Shown one piece after another: positions 25,030 through 33,654 of a stretch of 42,456 nucleotides of DNA (positions within the stretch are counted from its first letter, which is position 1; every line of letters begins with the position of its first letter). A model generated the notes under the pieces. It saw only the letters and a list, made by a program, of their open reading frames with translations, did not search any database and was not told the DNA's origin. Origin of the DNA: Bacteroidales bacterium (GTDB taxonomy: Bacteria; Bacteroidota; Bacteroidia; Bacteroidales; F082); contig JAILBC010000088.1 in the NCBI GenBank assembly GCA_024681295.1, positions 1-42,456 on the forward strand, written 5' to 3'. Both the position numbers and the translations under genes were made by a program.

Positions 25030-26898
25030 TCAAATCGCTTTTTCAACTTTCATAATCATATTCAACCCTTTGTCGTAAAGACTCTCCATCTTGGAAGCGG
25101 CATCGCCCGGAGCGAAACGAGCAAACTCACAGGTGTCGAGGGTTTCCACAAACTCGTTGGCCAAATCCTCATCGATGCCTTTTCCCATCATGGCTTCCTT
25201 CACCGTATCCATCGAAAGCACCGACCGCTCGATGCCCAGTTTGTCGGAGATATAGCCCCACAAGGCCTGTGACATCTCTTCGTAGAAATGACCCTGGTCT
25301 TGTTCCTTTAGGAACTTGTAGGCGTTTTTCAACCGTCCTTTGGCCACCTTGGTCGCCTTCTTGTTACGTACCAACACCACGTCCTGCCTGAATTGGCGGC
25401 GTTTCTTCACGACGATGAGCAACACCAAGAAGATGACCAGCAAGGCCAGCAACAGCGTGAAGTACAAGATGGAGCCAAAGAAATGCTGTTCCATGGGCTT
25501 CAGTTTTGATGCCCCTGTCTTGATATGGCGGATGTCGCTGCCCAGGTATTTGATGCTTTCCTGGTTGGAGGCATAAAGGCCACCGCCCTCAGAGTCATCG
25601 CCAGCGCCTTTGTTCACCTTGATGCTCATCGGGGAGGACTGCAAGGTGACGTATTGTTGCTTAGCGGGATCAAAGTAGGAGAACTCCACTGACGGGATGG
25701 TGAAGTCGCCTGCACGACGCGGGATAACCAGATACTCAGCTTTACGGCTACCGCTCATCCCCTGCCCGTTGGCTTCTACGTTGGAAACGACCTTGGGGTC
25801 GTACACCTCGAAGTCAGGGGGAAAATTAGGTGCAGGAAAGTTCAGCAGTTCCAGGTTGCCATTGCCCGACACCGTCACCGTCATGGTCATGGCCTCGTTG
25901 GTGCTGGTCTCGTCGGCATCGATGGAAGCCGTGAACTTGAAGTTACCCACAGCACCGGCAAAGCTGGCGGGCTTACCATCCTCAGGAAGAGGCTTCACCT
26001 CCATGATGAGAGTGGGCGTCTCCACATTCTTCTGCACGTTGGTGTACGCCCTCGAGAAGAAGGGGTCGTTAAAGAAGATATCGAAGGGATCGTTGCTGCG
26101 CTGGGGACTGCGTTGGGTCATAATCTGAGCCAAGCACTCCAAGCCCATCGACTCAATGGTGAGTCTGCCAGCCTTCTGGGGAATCAGCACCACTTTCTTG
26201 ACCTCGGCAGTGGTGTATTCGATGCCGTTGACCACCTCCGACGACTGCCGGAGCGTGCCGCCGTTGTCTTCACCGCACTCCTTCATCCAGAAGCCACCGT
26301 ATGAAGGCATCTTGGAGATACTCAATTGCGACACCGGTACTCTGGTGAAAAGCTTGTAGGTCAACACCACAGGCTCGCCCACGTATGCTGATTTCTTGGA
26401 GGGATAGACTTTCAGGAAGAGATCTTGTCCACTGACCTGAGGGTCGTTGGTTTGCTGCTGGCTCTGTGACTGGCCGCCTTGGGGCTGACTTCCTTGCGAA
26501 CTTGTGCCTGCGCTGGAAGCGTCGGCCAGTACCGTCACGGTATAAGGCTCGCTCTTCACTACATCGCCATCCACCACAATCGAAGCGGAGCCGATGGTAA
26601 ACACGCCTTCCTTCTCAGCCCTGAGCACGTAGGAGTAGGTGTTGCTCACCGTACGCGACATAGAGCCGTTCACCACCTGGATGCTGGAACTGGTGGAGTT
26701 GAAAGGTCCTCCCACCACGGTGAAGTTGTCAAAACGCGGCGCGGTGAAGTTCTTTCCGTCGGCATTCACCTCGAAGGCAATCTTGAATTGCTCACCAACA
26801 GAGACTTGTGGTTTCGAGTTGACTTTGATGCTGGGTGCTTGGGCCATGATTGCCAATGGTACCAGCAACGCGATGATTATTCCAAATAGTTTCTTCAT
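25030..26898 (-). CDS. batD: BatD family protein (aerotolerance operon)
   Basis: 622 residues: a signal peptide (about 1-20), a periplasmic region of Ig-like beta domains typical of BatD (VSVGEQFKIAFEV at 33-45; AYVGEPVVLTYKLF at 171-184; NEAMTMTVTVSGNGN at 334-348), one transmembrane helix (475-498), then a basic cytoplasmic region (RQFRQ, KKATKVAKGRL) with a helical C-terminal domain. A Ser/Gln-rich linker (about 127-155) joins the first two Ig-like domains. BatD is thought to work with BatA/BatB VWA proteins in the inner membrane. It is separated from batC by one base, so it is coupled. Confidence 0.95.
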   Translation of the reverse strand: MKKLFGIIIALLVPLAIMAQAPSIKVNSKPQVSVGEQFKIAFEVNADGKNFTAPRFDNFTVVGGPFNSTSSSIQVVNGSMSRTVSNTYSYVLRAEKEGVFTIGSASIVVDGDVVKSEPYTVTVLADASSAGTSSQGSQPQGGQSQSQQQTNDPQVSGQDLFLKVYPSKKSAYVGEPVVLTYKLFTRVPVSQLSISKMPSYGGFWMKECGEDNGGTLRQSSEVVNGIEYTTAEVKKVVLIPQKAGRLTIESMGLECLAQIMTQRSPQRSNDPFDIFFNDPFFSRAYTNVQKNVETPTLIMEVKPLPEDGKPASFAGAVGNFKFTASIDADETSTNEAMTMTVTVSGNGNLELLNFPAPNFPPDFEVYDPKVVSNVEANGQGMSGSRKAEYLVIPRRAGDFTIPSVEFSYFDPAKQQYVTLQSSPMSIKVNKGAGDDSEGGGLYASNQESIKYLGSDIRHIKTGASKLKPMEQHFFGSILYFTLLLALLVIFLVLLIVVKKRRQFRQDVVLVRNKKATKVAKGRLKNAYKFLKEQDQGHFYEEMSQALWGYISDKLGIERSVLSMDTVKEAMMGKGIDEDLANEFVETLDTCEFARFAPGDAASKMESLYDKGLNMIMKVEKAI

Positions 26899-26899
26899 T

Positions 26900-28525
26900 T
26901 TACCAATCCTTGTCTGTCTTACGTTTCGGTTGCGAGCGCATCTGCTGCTCGTTCACTTTCTCTATGGTTTGTTTCTCTTGGTTCTCCAGGGCATCCAGCA
27001 TACGCTGTGCATCTTCCTTCGACATATCCTGCGGACTTTGCTTCTGCTGCTGGTTTTGCTGATCCTGCTGATTTTCCTGGCTTTGCTGCTGCTCCTGTTG
27101 GTCTTGTTGCTCCTGATCTTGCTGGTCTTGCTGTTGGTCCTGTTGTTGTTCCTGGTTGTCGCCGTCCTGTTTCTCGAACACGGCGCTCACCATCACGTCG
27201 AAGTCAGGCATGGTGAAGAAGTTGCCCAGAGGTTGCACATGCACCGACGTGTCACCCAACTGGCAGATCTTATATTCCTTGAACTGATAGCCCTCTTCGG
27301 GCTCGTTACGCAACGCCACGGTCTGTTTCCAGGTAGCCTGGGTCACCTCAGGCAGCACTTTGCCACCCTTGACGGCGGTGTCGGCCTCCACCTTGTAGTA
27401 TTCATTCGACTCCACAAACGTAGCCTTCACGGTGACGTCGCTATCGAGCATTTGGAAAATGTTCATGTCGTTGACGGGCGCCAAGGTCGAGGGGTCGCTG
27501 TCGCTGACCACAGTGAGTTCATCGAGCTGATAACCCGGGTCTGGTTTCACAATGATGCCGATGTTCTGTCCCGGCAAAGCCAAGGTGTCAGTCACCGCGA
27601 TAGTACCATGTGCGGTAGTGTCAACGCTGATACGCAACGCGGTACGGAAGGTGGCTGTCACGGTGACGTCAAAGTCGGGCATCTGGAACACAGTGTCGTT
27701 CACCGGTACTGAGTCGGTGGGGCTGCCCGTCTTGTACACATGGTAATGATCCACCATGTACTTCGGCTCGGGTTGGGCGTGCAGTGTGATCTGCTGTCCT
27801 TCGATGGCCTTGGAACGATCCGCCGAAATCTTGCCGTGTTTGGTCTTCGTGTCGATGTTGATGTTGTGAAGCTGTTTGAGTTCTGCGGTAACGATGACGT
27901 CGAACTTGGGCATCTCGAAGCGGCTGCCATTCACGTTGACAGTCACCTGCTGGTCATCGGCCTTCACCACAATATACTGTGAGAGAGCATAGTTCTCGTC
28001 GGGCTTGCAAGTCAGGGTGATCATCTGCCCGTTAAAGGCTTCCTTCTCGCTGGCTTCCACTTGTCCATGAGGAGTCTCAGGATAAACCCATATGCGGCTT
28101 TTCACCAGATGGGCGCGGCAATACTCGAGGTTGTAGAGTGCATCTTCGTTTTCAGGGTTGAACTTCAGGGCGAGCTTATAGATTTGGAAGGCATCGTAGT
28201 AACGGCCCTGCGTAAGCAGGCTGTTACCCATGTTGAACACCGCTTTTGACTTCAGTTTGGTGTCAGGGGTCAGTTCGAGCACCTTCTGGAAGGCCTCCAT
28301 GGCAGCTTGGAAGTTTTCTTGTTGGAACAAGGCATCACCCAGGTTGAATTGGGCATCGGCGTTGTTGGGCAAGGCCTCTAGCAGCTTACGGTAAGTGACT
28401 TCAGCCTCTACGTAATCGCCTTTCTTATACTGTCGGTTGCCTTTGCGGAGCTGTTTCTCGACATTCTGCGCCTGTAAGCCCAGCACCGCCACCAGCAACA
28501 TCATCAAAATGATTCTTTTTTTCAT
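26900..28525 (-). CDS. batC: BatC-like TPR protein with four inserted InlB-B-type repeats
   Basis: 541 residues. After a signal peptide (1-20) come TPR repeats (about 22-140). Four repeats of ~75 residues follow (about 145-217, 219-294, 296-371 and 377-451), each ending in a F-x-M-P/L-x-F/S-D-V-x-V-x-A-x-F pattern like divergent InlB B-repeats (Flg_new type). Then a Gln/Asp/Glu-rich stretch (455-500) and the usual BatC tail (MSKEDAQRMLDALENQEK to KDW, 501-541). Ordinary BatC proteins are, as I recall, about half this length and lack the repeats. The start was set at the ATG one base after the batB stop; the upstream TTG was rejected. Sits in the expected batB-batC-batD position. Confidence 0.88.
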   Translation of the reverse strand: MKKRIILMMLLVAVLGLQAQNVEKQLRKGNRQYKKGDYVEAEVTYRKLLEALPNNADAQFNLGDALFQQENFQAAMEAFQKVLELTPDTKLKSKAVFNMGNSLLTQGRYYDAFQIYKLALKFNPENEDALYNLEYCRAHLVKSRIWVYPETPHGQVEASEKEAFNGQMITLTCKPDENYALSQYIVVKADDQQVTVNVNGSRFEMPKFDVIVTAELKQLHNINIDTKTKHGKISADRSKAIEGQQITLHAQPEPKYMVDHYHVYKTGSPTDSVPVNDTVFQMPDFDVTVTATFRTALRISVDTTAHGTIAVTDTLALPGQNIGIIVKPDPGYQLDELTVVSDSDPSTLAPVNDMNIFQMLDSDVTVKATFVESNEYYKVEADTAVKGGKVLPEVTQATWKQTVALRNEPEEGYQFKEYKICQLGDTSVHVQPLGNFFTMPDFDVMVSAVFEKQDGDNQEQQQDQQQDQQDQEQQDQQEQQQSQENQQDQQNQQQKQSPQDMSKEDAQRMLDALENQEKQTIEKVNEQQMRSQPKRKTDKDW

Positions 28526-28526
28526 C

Positions 28527-29579
28527 TCACTCCCCTTTCCTCTCAAAAATATTGAATTTGTTTTCCCATTCTCTCTTGCCTGACGACATGAAAATCCAAA
28601 TCAGCAGAAGGATGATACCCGGACCCACAAACCACTGGAACTGGTCCTCATAGTCGGTGAACACCTGGGTCTCGATCTCGGTCTTGTCGAGTTTGGAGAT
28701 GTCGTCGTAGATCTTCTCCAGGCCCACGTTGGAGTTGTTGGCTCTGACGTAGAGGCCGCCGCCGGCTTCGGCAATGCGGCGGAGCATGTCCTCATCAAGT
28801 CGGGTCACCACGGTGTTGCCGCTCTTGTCTTTCTTATACCCAGTCATCTGGCCGTACTGGTTATAGAGCGGGATGGGCGCGCCGTCGGGCAGGCCCATGC
28901 CGATGGTGTAAATCTTGATTCCTTTCTTGGCAGCCTCAGTCGCAGCCTCCATGGCAGTTTGGTTCTCATGGTCCTCACCGTCGGAGATGATGATGATGGC
29001 CTTGCTCCTCTCATCGTCGGCAAACGACTTGACAGCCAAGTTGATGGCTTCGCCGATGGCGGTACCCTGAGAGGCTACGCTACTGGTGTTGATCGAAGCC
29101 AGGAACATCTTGGCCGCAGCATAGTCGGTGGTGACGGGCAGCTGCACGAAAGCTTTGTCTGCGAAGATAATCACGCCAAGACGGTCGCCTTGCAACTCGC
29201 TGATGAGTCTGTTGATGGCCTGTTTGGAGCGATCGAGACGGCTCGGTACAATGTCCTGCGCGTTCATTGAGTTGGACACGTCGACGGCGATGTACAAGTC
29301 GACACCCTCACGCTTCACCTCCTCCATCTTCGAGCCGCTCTGCAGGTTGGCCAATCCCACAATAAGGAAAGCTATTGCCAACAGAAACACGATGAATTTG
29401 AACACATCGCGTCGGCCCGAACGTTGTGGCACCAGATAGCCACGCATCTGCGTGTCGGCAAACTTCTTGAAAAGCCTGTCCTGACGGATGCGAACCAAAA
29501 TATAAATAATGATCAGTACCGGTATAACGATGAGCCAGTACAGATATTCAGGATGTTCGAATCTCAATACGTTTTCCAT
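28527..29579 (-). CDS. batB: BatB, von Willebrand factor A membrane protein
   Basis: 350 residues: transmembrane helices at about 13-30, 59-78 and 313-333 enclose a VWA domain (about 92-280). The metal-dependent adhesion site is DVSNS (Asp100, Ser102, Ser104), with further conserved TAIGEA and SDGEDHE motifs. VWA domains bind partners through a metal ion, so BatA/BatB probably form inner-membrane pairs acted on by the MoxR ATPase. It follows batA by five bases and precedes batC by one base after its stop. Confidence 0.95.
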   Translation of the reverse strand: MENVLRFEHPEYLYWLIVIPVLIIIYILVRIRQDRLFKKFADTQMRGYLVPQRSGRRDVFKFIVFLLAIAFLIVGLANLQSGSKMEEVKREGVDLYIAVDVSNSMNAQDIVPSRLDRSKQAINRLISELQGDRLGVIIFADKAFVQLPVTTDYAAAKMFLASINTSSVASQGTAIGEAINLAVKSFADDERSKAIIIISDGEDHENQTAMEAATEAAKKGIKIYTIGMGLPDGAPIPLYNQYGQMTGYKKDKSGNTVVTRLDEDMLRRIAEAGGGLYVRANNSNVGLEKIYDDISKLDKTEIETQVFTDYEDQFQWFVGPGIILLLIWIFMSSGKREWENKFNIFERKGE

Positions 29580-29584
29580 AGCCG

Positions 29585-30583
29585 TTACTCCGATATCGTT
29601 CTAAAAACAGTTTTACGCAAGATAAACTCCAGCAGCAACAGGGCGATGGCGCAAGCCACCAAGGGGTAGAATTCTTCGCGCACATGGCGGAACTCGGTCA
29701 CTTCAATTTTGGAGCGTTCCAACTTGTCGATTTCCTCATAGATCTCGCTGAGGCTCTGGTTGGAGGTGGCGCGGAAGTACTTCCCGCCTGAGCTGTTGGC
29801 GATGGTGGCCAGGAGTTTCTCATCAATCTCCACCTTCATCTGCTGGTATTGCACGCCAAAGATGGTCTGCACGGGGAAAGGCGCAGTGCCGCGTGAGCCT
29901 ACGCCGATGGTGTAGACACGGATGCCAAAGAGCTTGGCCATCTCAGCGGCAGTATAGGGATCGACTGAGCCGGAATTGTTCATGCCGTCGGTAAGCAGGA
30001 TGATGACTTTGGAGACGGCGTCACTGTCTTTCAGACGGTTGATGGCCGTGGCCAATCCATCGCCGATGGCAGTGCCATCGTCGATGACGCCGCTCTTCAT
30101 CTCCTTGAGCATGCGGATCATTACGCCGTGGTCGGTAGTCAACGGCACCTGGGTGTACGACTCGCCGGCGAAGACCACCAGACCCATACGGTCGCTGGGG
30201 CGGCCTTCCACAAAGTCCTGTGCCACCTTCTTGGAGGCTTCCAGGCGGTCGGGCTTGAGGTCACGGGCGAGCATACTGCCTGATACGTCTTGAGCCAGGA
30301 TGATGTCAATACCCTCGATGTTGGAGGTCTGGCTGCTGGAGGAACTCTGCGGACGGGCCATAGCCATTATCAACAGGCCAAGTGCAGCCATCTGCAGCAC
30401 GAACAACAGATGACGCGCATACACCTTCCAACTCTTCGGCAGGGTCTCAAAGCCCTGTAGGTCGGAGAAACGCACCGCAGCCTCCTGCTTCTTGTGCCGG
30501 AGCACATACCACACGAGGGCCAGCGGGATGATGAGCAAGCCCCATAAAAACTTGGGGTTGGCAAAAGTGATGTCGTTAAGCAT
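29585..30583 (-). CDS. batA: BatA, von Willebrand factor A membrane protein
   Basis: 332 residues with the classic BatA layout: N-terminal helices (about 12-28 and 57-76), a VWA domain (about 91-280) with MIDAS DVSGS (Asp99, Ser101, Ser103), GTAIGDG and LTDGMNN, and a C-terminal helix (about 306-322). An aerotolerance-type regulator with a role in stress survival is the family's known assignment. Its start overlaps the stop of the upstream membrane-protein gene by eight bases. Confidence 0.95.
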   Translation of the reverse strand: MLNDITFANPKFLWGLLIIPLALVWYVLRHKKQEAAVRFSDLQGFETLPKSWKVYARHLLFVLQMAALGLLIMAMARPQSSSSSQTSNIEGIDIILAQDVSGSMLARDLKPDRLEASKKVAQDFVEGRPSDRMGLVVFAGESYTQVPLTTDHGVMIRMLKEMKSGVIDDGTAIGDGLATAINRLKDSDAVSKVIILLTDGMNNSGSVDPYTAAEMAKLFGIRVYTIGVGSRGTAPFPVQTIFGVQYQQMKVEIDEKLLATIANSSGGKYFRATSNQSLSEIYEEIDKLERSKIEVTEFRHVREEFYPLVACAIALLLLEFILRKTVFRTISE

Positions 30584-31541
30584 GCTGTCGAGCCTCCTCC
30601 TCTTCCTTGGCTTTCTGGGCCTGATAATGGGCGTAACTGTCGTTCACAAAGTCGGTCATGTTGCTCATGGCGTTGTCACTCTCCAGCGCGGAGGCGGAGT
30701 ATTTGGCAAACTTCACCAAGTCGGCCAGTTCCATGGTATCTTTCAACTTGCCATAGAGCGCTTCATCAAAATGAAGTTCACGGACTTCTTGCAGGATGTC
30801 GTCGGTGGTCATCTCCACGGCGTTCACCTGGAACTGACCCTCGATGTACTCTCGGGCAATGTCGGTCAAGCCGCAATAATACTCCTTCACTTTACCTGCC
30901 TGCCACAACTTCTGCTGCTTCAGGCTCTCCAGGTCGCCAATGGCCTTGTCATAAGGCGGCACTTTGGAACGTCTCACGGGCTCGCCATTCTCGTCGACTC
31001 TCGGCTTGCGATGTTTCATATAATACCAGATTGCCAGTCCGATGATAATCAAAATCAGCAGTCCCAACAACCATGGGAACACCTCCTTCATCGAGACGGG
31101 ATGCTCGATGGGCGGTACTAGCGGACGGAAGACCTGGGTGGTGTCGACGGCAATCGTCGTTGAATAAAGGCTGATGGGGTCAGTGAAAGTGGAAAGTTGA
31201 GAGTGGAAAGTGGAAAGTTGCAGACTGGGGACTTGGATATAGCCGGTGTCAAAGGTCATCAGGGTGAGCTGTTGTTGCACGATGATGTTGCTATCGGCGT
31301 CGGCGGTCCGTTGCAGGTCGCCGCGTTTCAGAATGTCAATCTGTGCTGACAAAGTGTCAGCCAGGAAAGGATTCCATTCCACCACGGTGCCGTATGGGGC
31401 CTTTAGCGTCAGGTCGAGTGCAAAGGGCTTGCCCACGGCGACATGGTCGTCCTGAACCTTGGCCGTAGCCTCAAGGCTCTGTGCCATGGCGGCTCCGGCG
31501 AGGCCCAAAAGCAATGCTATGGTCAAAAAGCAATGTTTCAT
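30576..31541 (-). CDS. Bat-operon membrane protein (DUF4381-like position), with in-frame heptad insert
   Basis: 321 residues: a signal peptide (about 1-20), a periplasmic Ig-like domain (about 22-135), one transmembrane helix (about 152-174), and an alpha-helical cytoplasmic region (about 195-300) with charged ends. This gene is regularly found between the DUF58 gene and batA in Bacteroidetes; its own function is unknown. Residues about 107-119 (QLSTFHSQLSTF stretch) are encoded by five 7-bp repeats, an apparent insertion in a periplasmic loop. Overlaps batA by eight bases and DUF58 by four (ATGA). Confidence 0.88.
   Translation of the reverse strand: MKHCFLTIALLLGLAGAAMAQSLEATAKVQDDHVAVGKPFALDLTLKAPYGTVVEWNPFLADTLSAQIDILKRGDLQRTADADSNIIVQQQLTLMTFDTGYIQVPSLQLSTFHSQLSTFTDPISLYSTTIAVDTTQVFRPLVPPIEHPVSMKEVFPWLLGLLILIIIGLAIWYYMKHRKPRVDENGEPVRRSKVPPYDKAIGDLESLKQQKLWQAGKVKEYYCGLTDIAREYIEGQFQVNAVEMTTDDILQEVRELHFDEALYGKLKDTMELADLVKFAKYSASALESDNAMSNMTDFVNDSYAHYQAQKAKEEEEARQHA
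31186..31220 (-). repeat. In-frame heptanucleotide array inside the Bat-operon membrane protein gene
   Basis: On the coding strand: CAACTTT, CCACTTT, CCACTCT, CAACTTT, CCACTTT, five contiguous 7-mers (35 bp). They read in frame through the LSTF-type segment of the protein. The unit is close to those in the palindromic array at 32424-32486, 1.2 kb upstream in the same operon. Confidence 0.85.
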
Positions 31542-32416
31542 CGTCTTGCCTCCCTCTTTTTGAACAGTTGCATCATGGGTTTCACATAGTCTTCGTCGGT
31601 GTAGATCAAGGTGTTGTCGATGCCTTGCTTGGTGAAGAGCCGATTGAGTTTGAGCGACTCGTCCTTGATCATCTTCAGGTAGGCGTTATGCCAAGCGCGG
31701 CTCGAAGTGTCGACCCAGCGTTCCTGGCCCGTCTCAGCGTCGCGGAACTTCACCAGGCCCACCCTGGGGATCTCCATCTCACGGCGGTCGGTGATGCGCA
31801 GTGCCACCAAGTCGTGCTTGTTGGCAGCGATGCGGAGCTCCCGCTCAAAGTCGCTCCCCGTCATGAAGTCGGAGATGAGGAAAGCTGTAGTGCGGCGTTT
31901 GATGGCCGAAGTCAAGAAACGCAGTCCTTCGGCGATGTCGGTGCCGTTCTCTTCCGACTTGAAGTCCACGATCTCGCGGATAATACGCAGGATATGGGTA
32001 CTGCCTTTCTTGGGTGGGATGAACTTCTCTATCTTGCTGCTGAAGAAGATGACGCCCACCTTATCGTTGTTTTGGATGGCGGAGAAGGCCAGCACGGCGG
32101 CAAGTTCGGCGGTGAGGTCGCGTTTCGACTGTTGGCGGGAGCCAAAGTCGTTCGAGCCCGACACGTCGATGAGCAGCATCACGGTCATCTCACGCTCTTC
32201 CTCGAAGATCTTGACGAAGGGCTTGTTGAAACGGGCGGTGACGTTCCAGTCGATGTTGCGGATGTCGTCGCCGTACTCATATTCGCGCACCTCGCTGAAG
32301 GTCATGCCACGCCCCTTGAAGGCGCTGTGGTACTGGCCAGAGAAGATGTGGTTCGACAGGCCTCGCGTCTTAATCTCGATTTTCTTTACCTTTTTAAAAA
32401 TCTCTGTTGATTCCAT
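31538..32416 (-). CDS. DUF58 domain protein (MoxR-associated)
   Basis: 292 residues of DUF58 type. The hallmark stretch FSEVREYEYGDDIRNIDWN is at about 40-58, followed by a VWA-like part with DVSGS (Asp84, Ser86, Ser88). DUF58 proteins are regular partners of MoxR AAA+ ATPases; the function is thought to be chaperone-like assembly or activation of VWA-containing complexes. The start is placed at the ATG at 32416 (MESTEIFKKVKK), because the region before it is the non-coding heptad array. Its stop overlaps the next start by four bases. Confidence 0.93.
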   Translation of the reverse strand: MESTEIFKKVKKIEIKTRGLSNHIFSGQYHSAFKGRGMTFSEVREYEYGDDIRNIDWNVTARFNKPFVKIFEEEREMTVMLLIDVSGSNDFGSRQQSKRDLTAELAAVLAFSAIQNNDKVGVIFFSSKIEKFIPPKKGSTHILRIIREIVDFKSEENGTDIAEGLRFLTSAIKRRTTAFLISDFMTGSDFERELRIAANKHDLVALRITDRREMEIPRVGLVKFRDAETGQERWVDTSSRAWHNAYLKMIKDESLKLNRLFTKQGIDNTLIYTDEDYVKPMMQLFKKREARR

Positions 32417-32423
32417 TTTTATT

Positions 32424-32484
32424 AGTGGAAAGTGGAGAGTGGAAAACGGAAAACTTTCCACTATCCACTTTCCGTTTTCAACTT

Positions 32485-32486
<2 letters not shown>
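32424..32486. repeat. Palindromic heptad array between moxR and DUF58
   Basis: Nine contiguous 7-mers: AGTGGAA, AGTGGAG, AGTGGAA, AACGGAA, AACTTTC, CACTATC, CACTTTC, CGTTTTC, AACTTTT. The purine half pairs with the pyrimidine half, so a long imperfect hairpin can form. It fills the only large gap in the Bat operon (68 bases) and touches the moxR stop (32485-32487). It could set the ratio of moxR to downstream message or protect the 3' end. Design matches 6768-6816. Confidence 0.85.
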
Positions 32487-33477
<991 letters not shown>

Positions 33478-33479
33478 TT

Positions 33480-33511
33480 TCAAGTTGTTTAGTTGTTCAG
33501 TTGATCAGTTG
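33480..33511 (-). repeat. Octanucleotide leader repeat before moxR
   Basis: On the moxR strand, four contiguous 8-mers: CAACTGAT, CAACTGAA, CAACTAAA, CAACTTGA, then AA and the ATG. The 8-bp period and the CAACT core match the pyrH leader at 3542-3559. Confidence 0.85.
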
Positions 33512-33535
33512 GCGGGCGGTTCGTCAAAAAGTATG

Positions 33536-33543
33536 CAAATTTA
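33536..33543 (-). promoter_or_regulatory. Putative -7 box (TAAATTTG) for the moxR-bat operon
   Basis: On the minus strand TAAATTTG matches TAnnTTTG and lies 58 bases upstream of the moxR ATG. The 5' leader would then contain the octad repeats. A -33 TTG is not clear. Confidence 0.5.
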
Positions 33544-33600
33544 CGGCTTTGTCAGTTAAAAAACTCCTATTTAATAATTTTATTGTCAGAACAGGGCATA

Positions 33601-33636
33601 AAAAAAAACCGACGGGGTTGCCGTCGGTTTTTTTTT
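33601..33636 (-). terminator. Rho-independent terminator of the choice-of-anchor J gene
   Basis: Inverted repeat with arms AAAAAAAACCGACGG (33601-33615) and CCGTCGGTTTTTTTTT (33621-33636), loop GGTTG. It lies 18 bases past the stop at 33655 of the minus-strand gene and has T-runs in both directions. Confidence 0.92.
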
Positions 33637-33654
33637 ATTGAGGATCGGTTGTGA

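Noticed and set aside
26639..27712. Plus-strand 357-residue open frame rich in Leu and Val
   Set aside because: It is the antisense of the Gln/Glu-rich part of batC and the batD N-terminus; the Leu run comes from CTG/TTG opposite CAG/CAA codons.
31186..31220. Frameshift or assembly error in the Bat-operon membrane gene
   Set aside because: The frame stays open and the transmembrane helix and downstream domain follow in the expected order, so an in-frame insert is the simpler reading.
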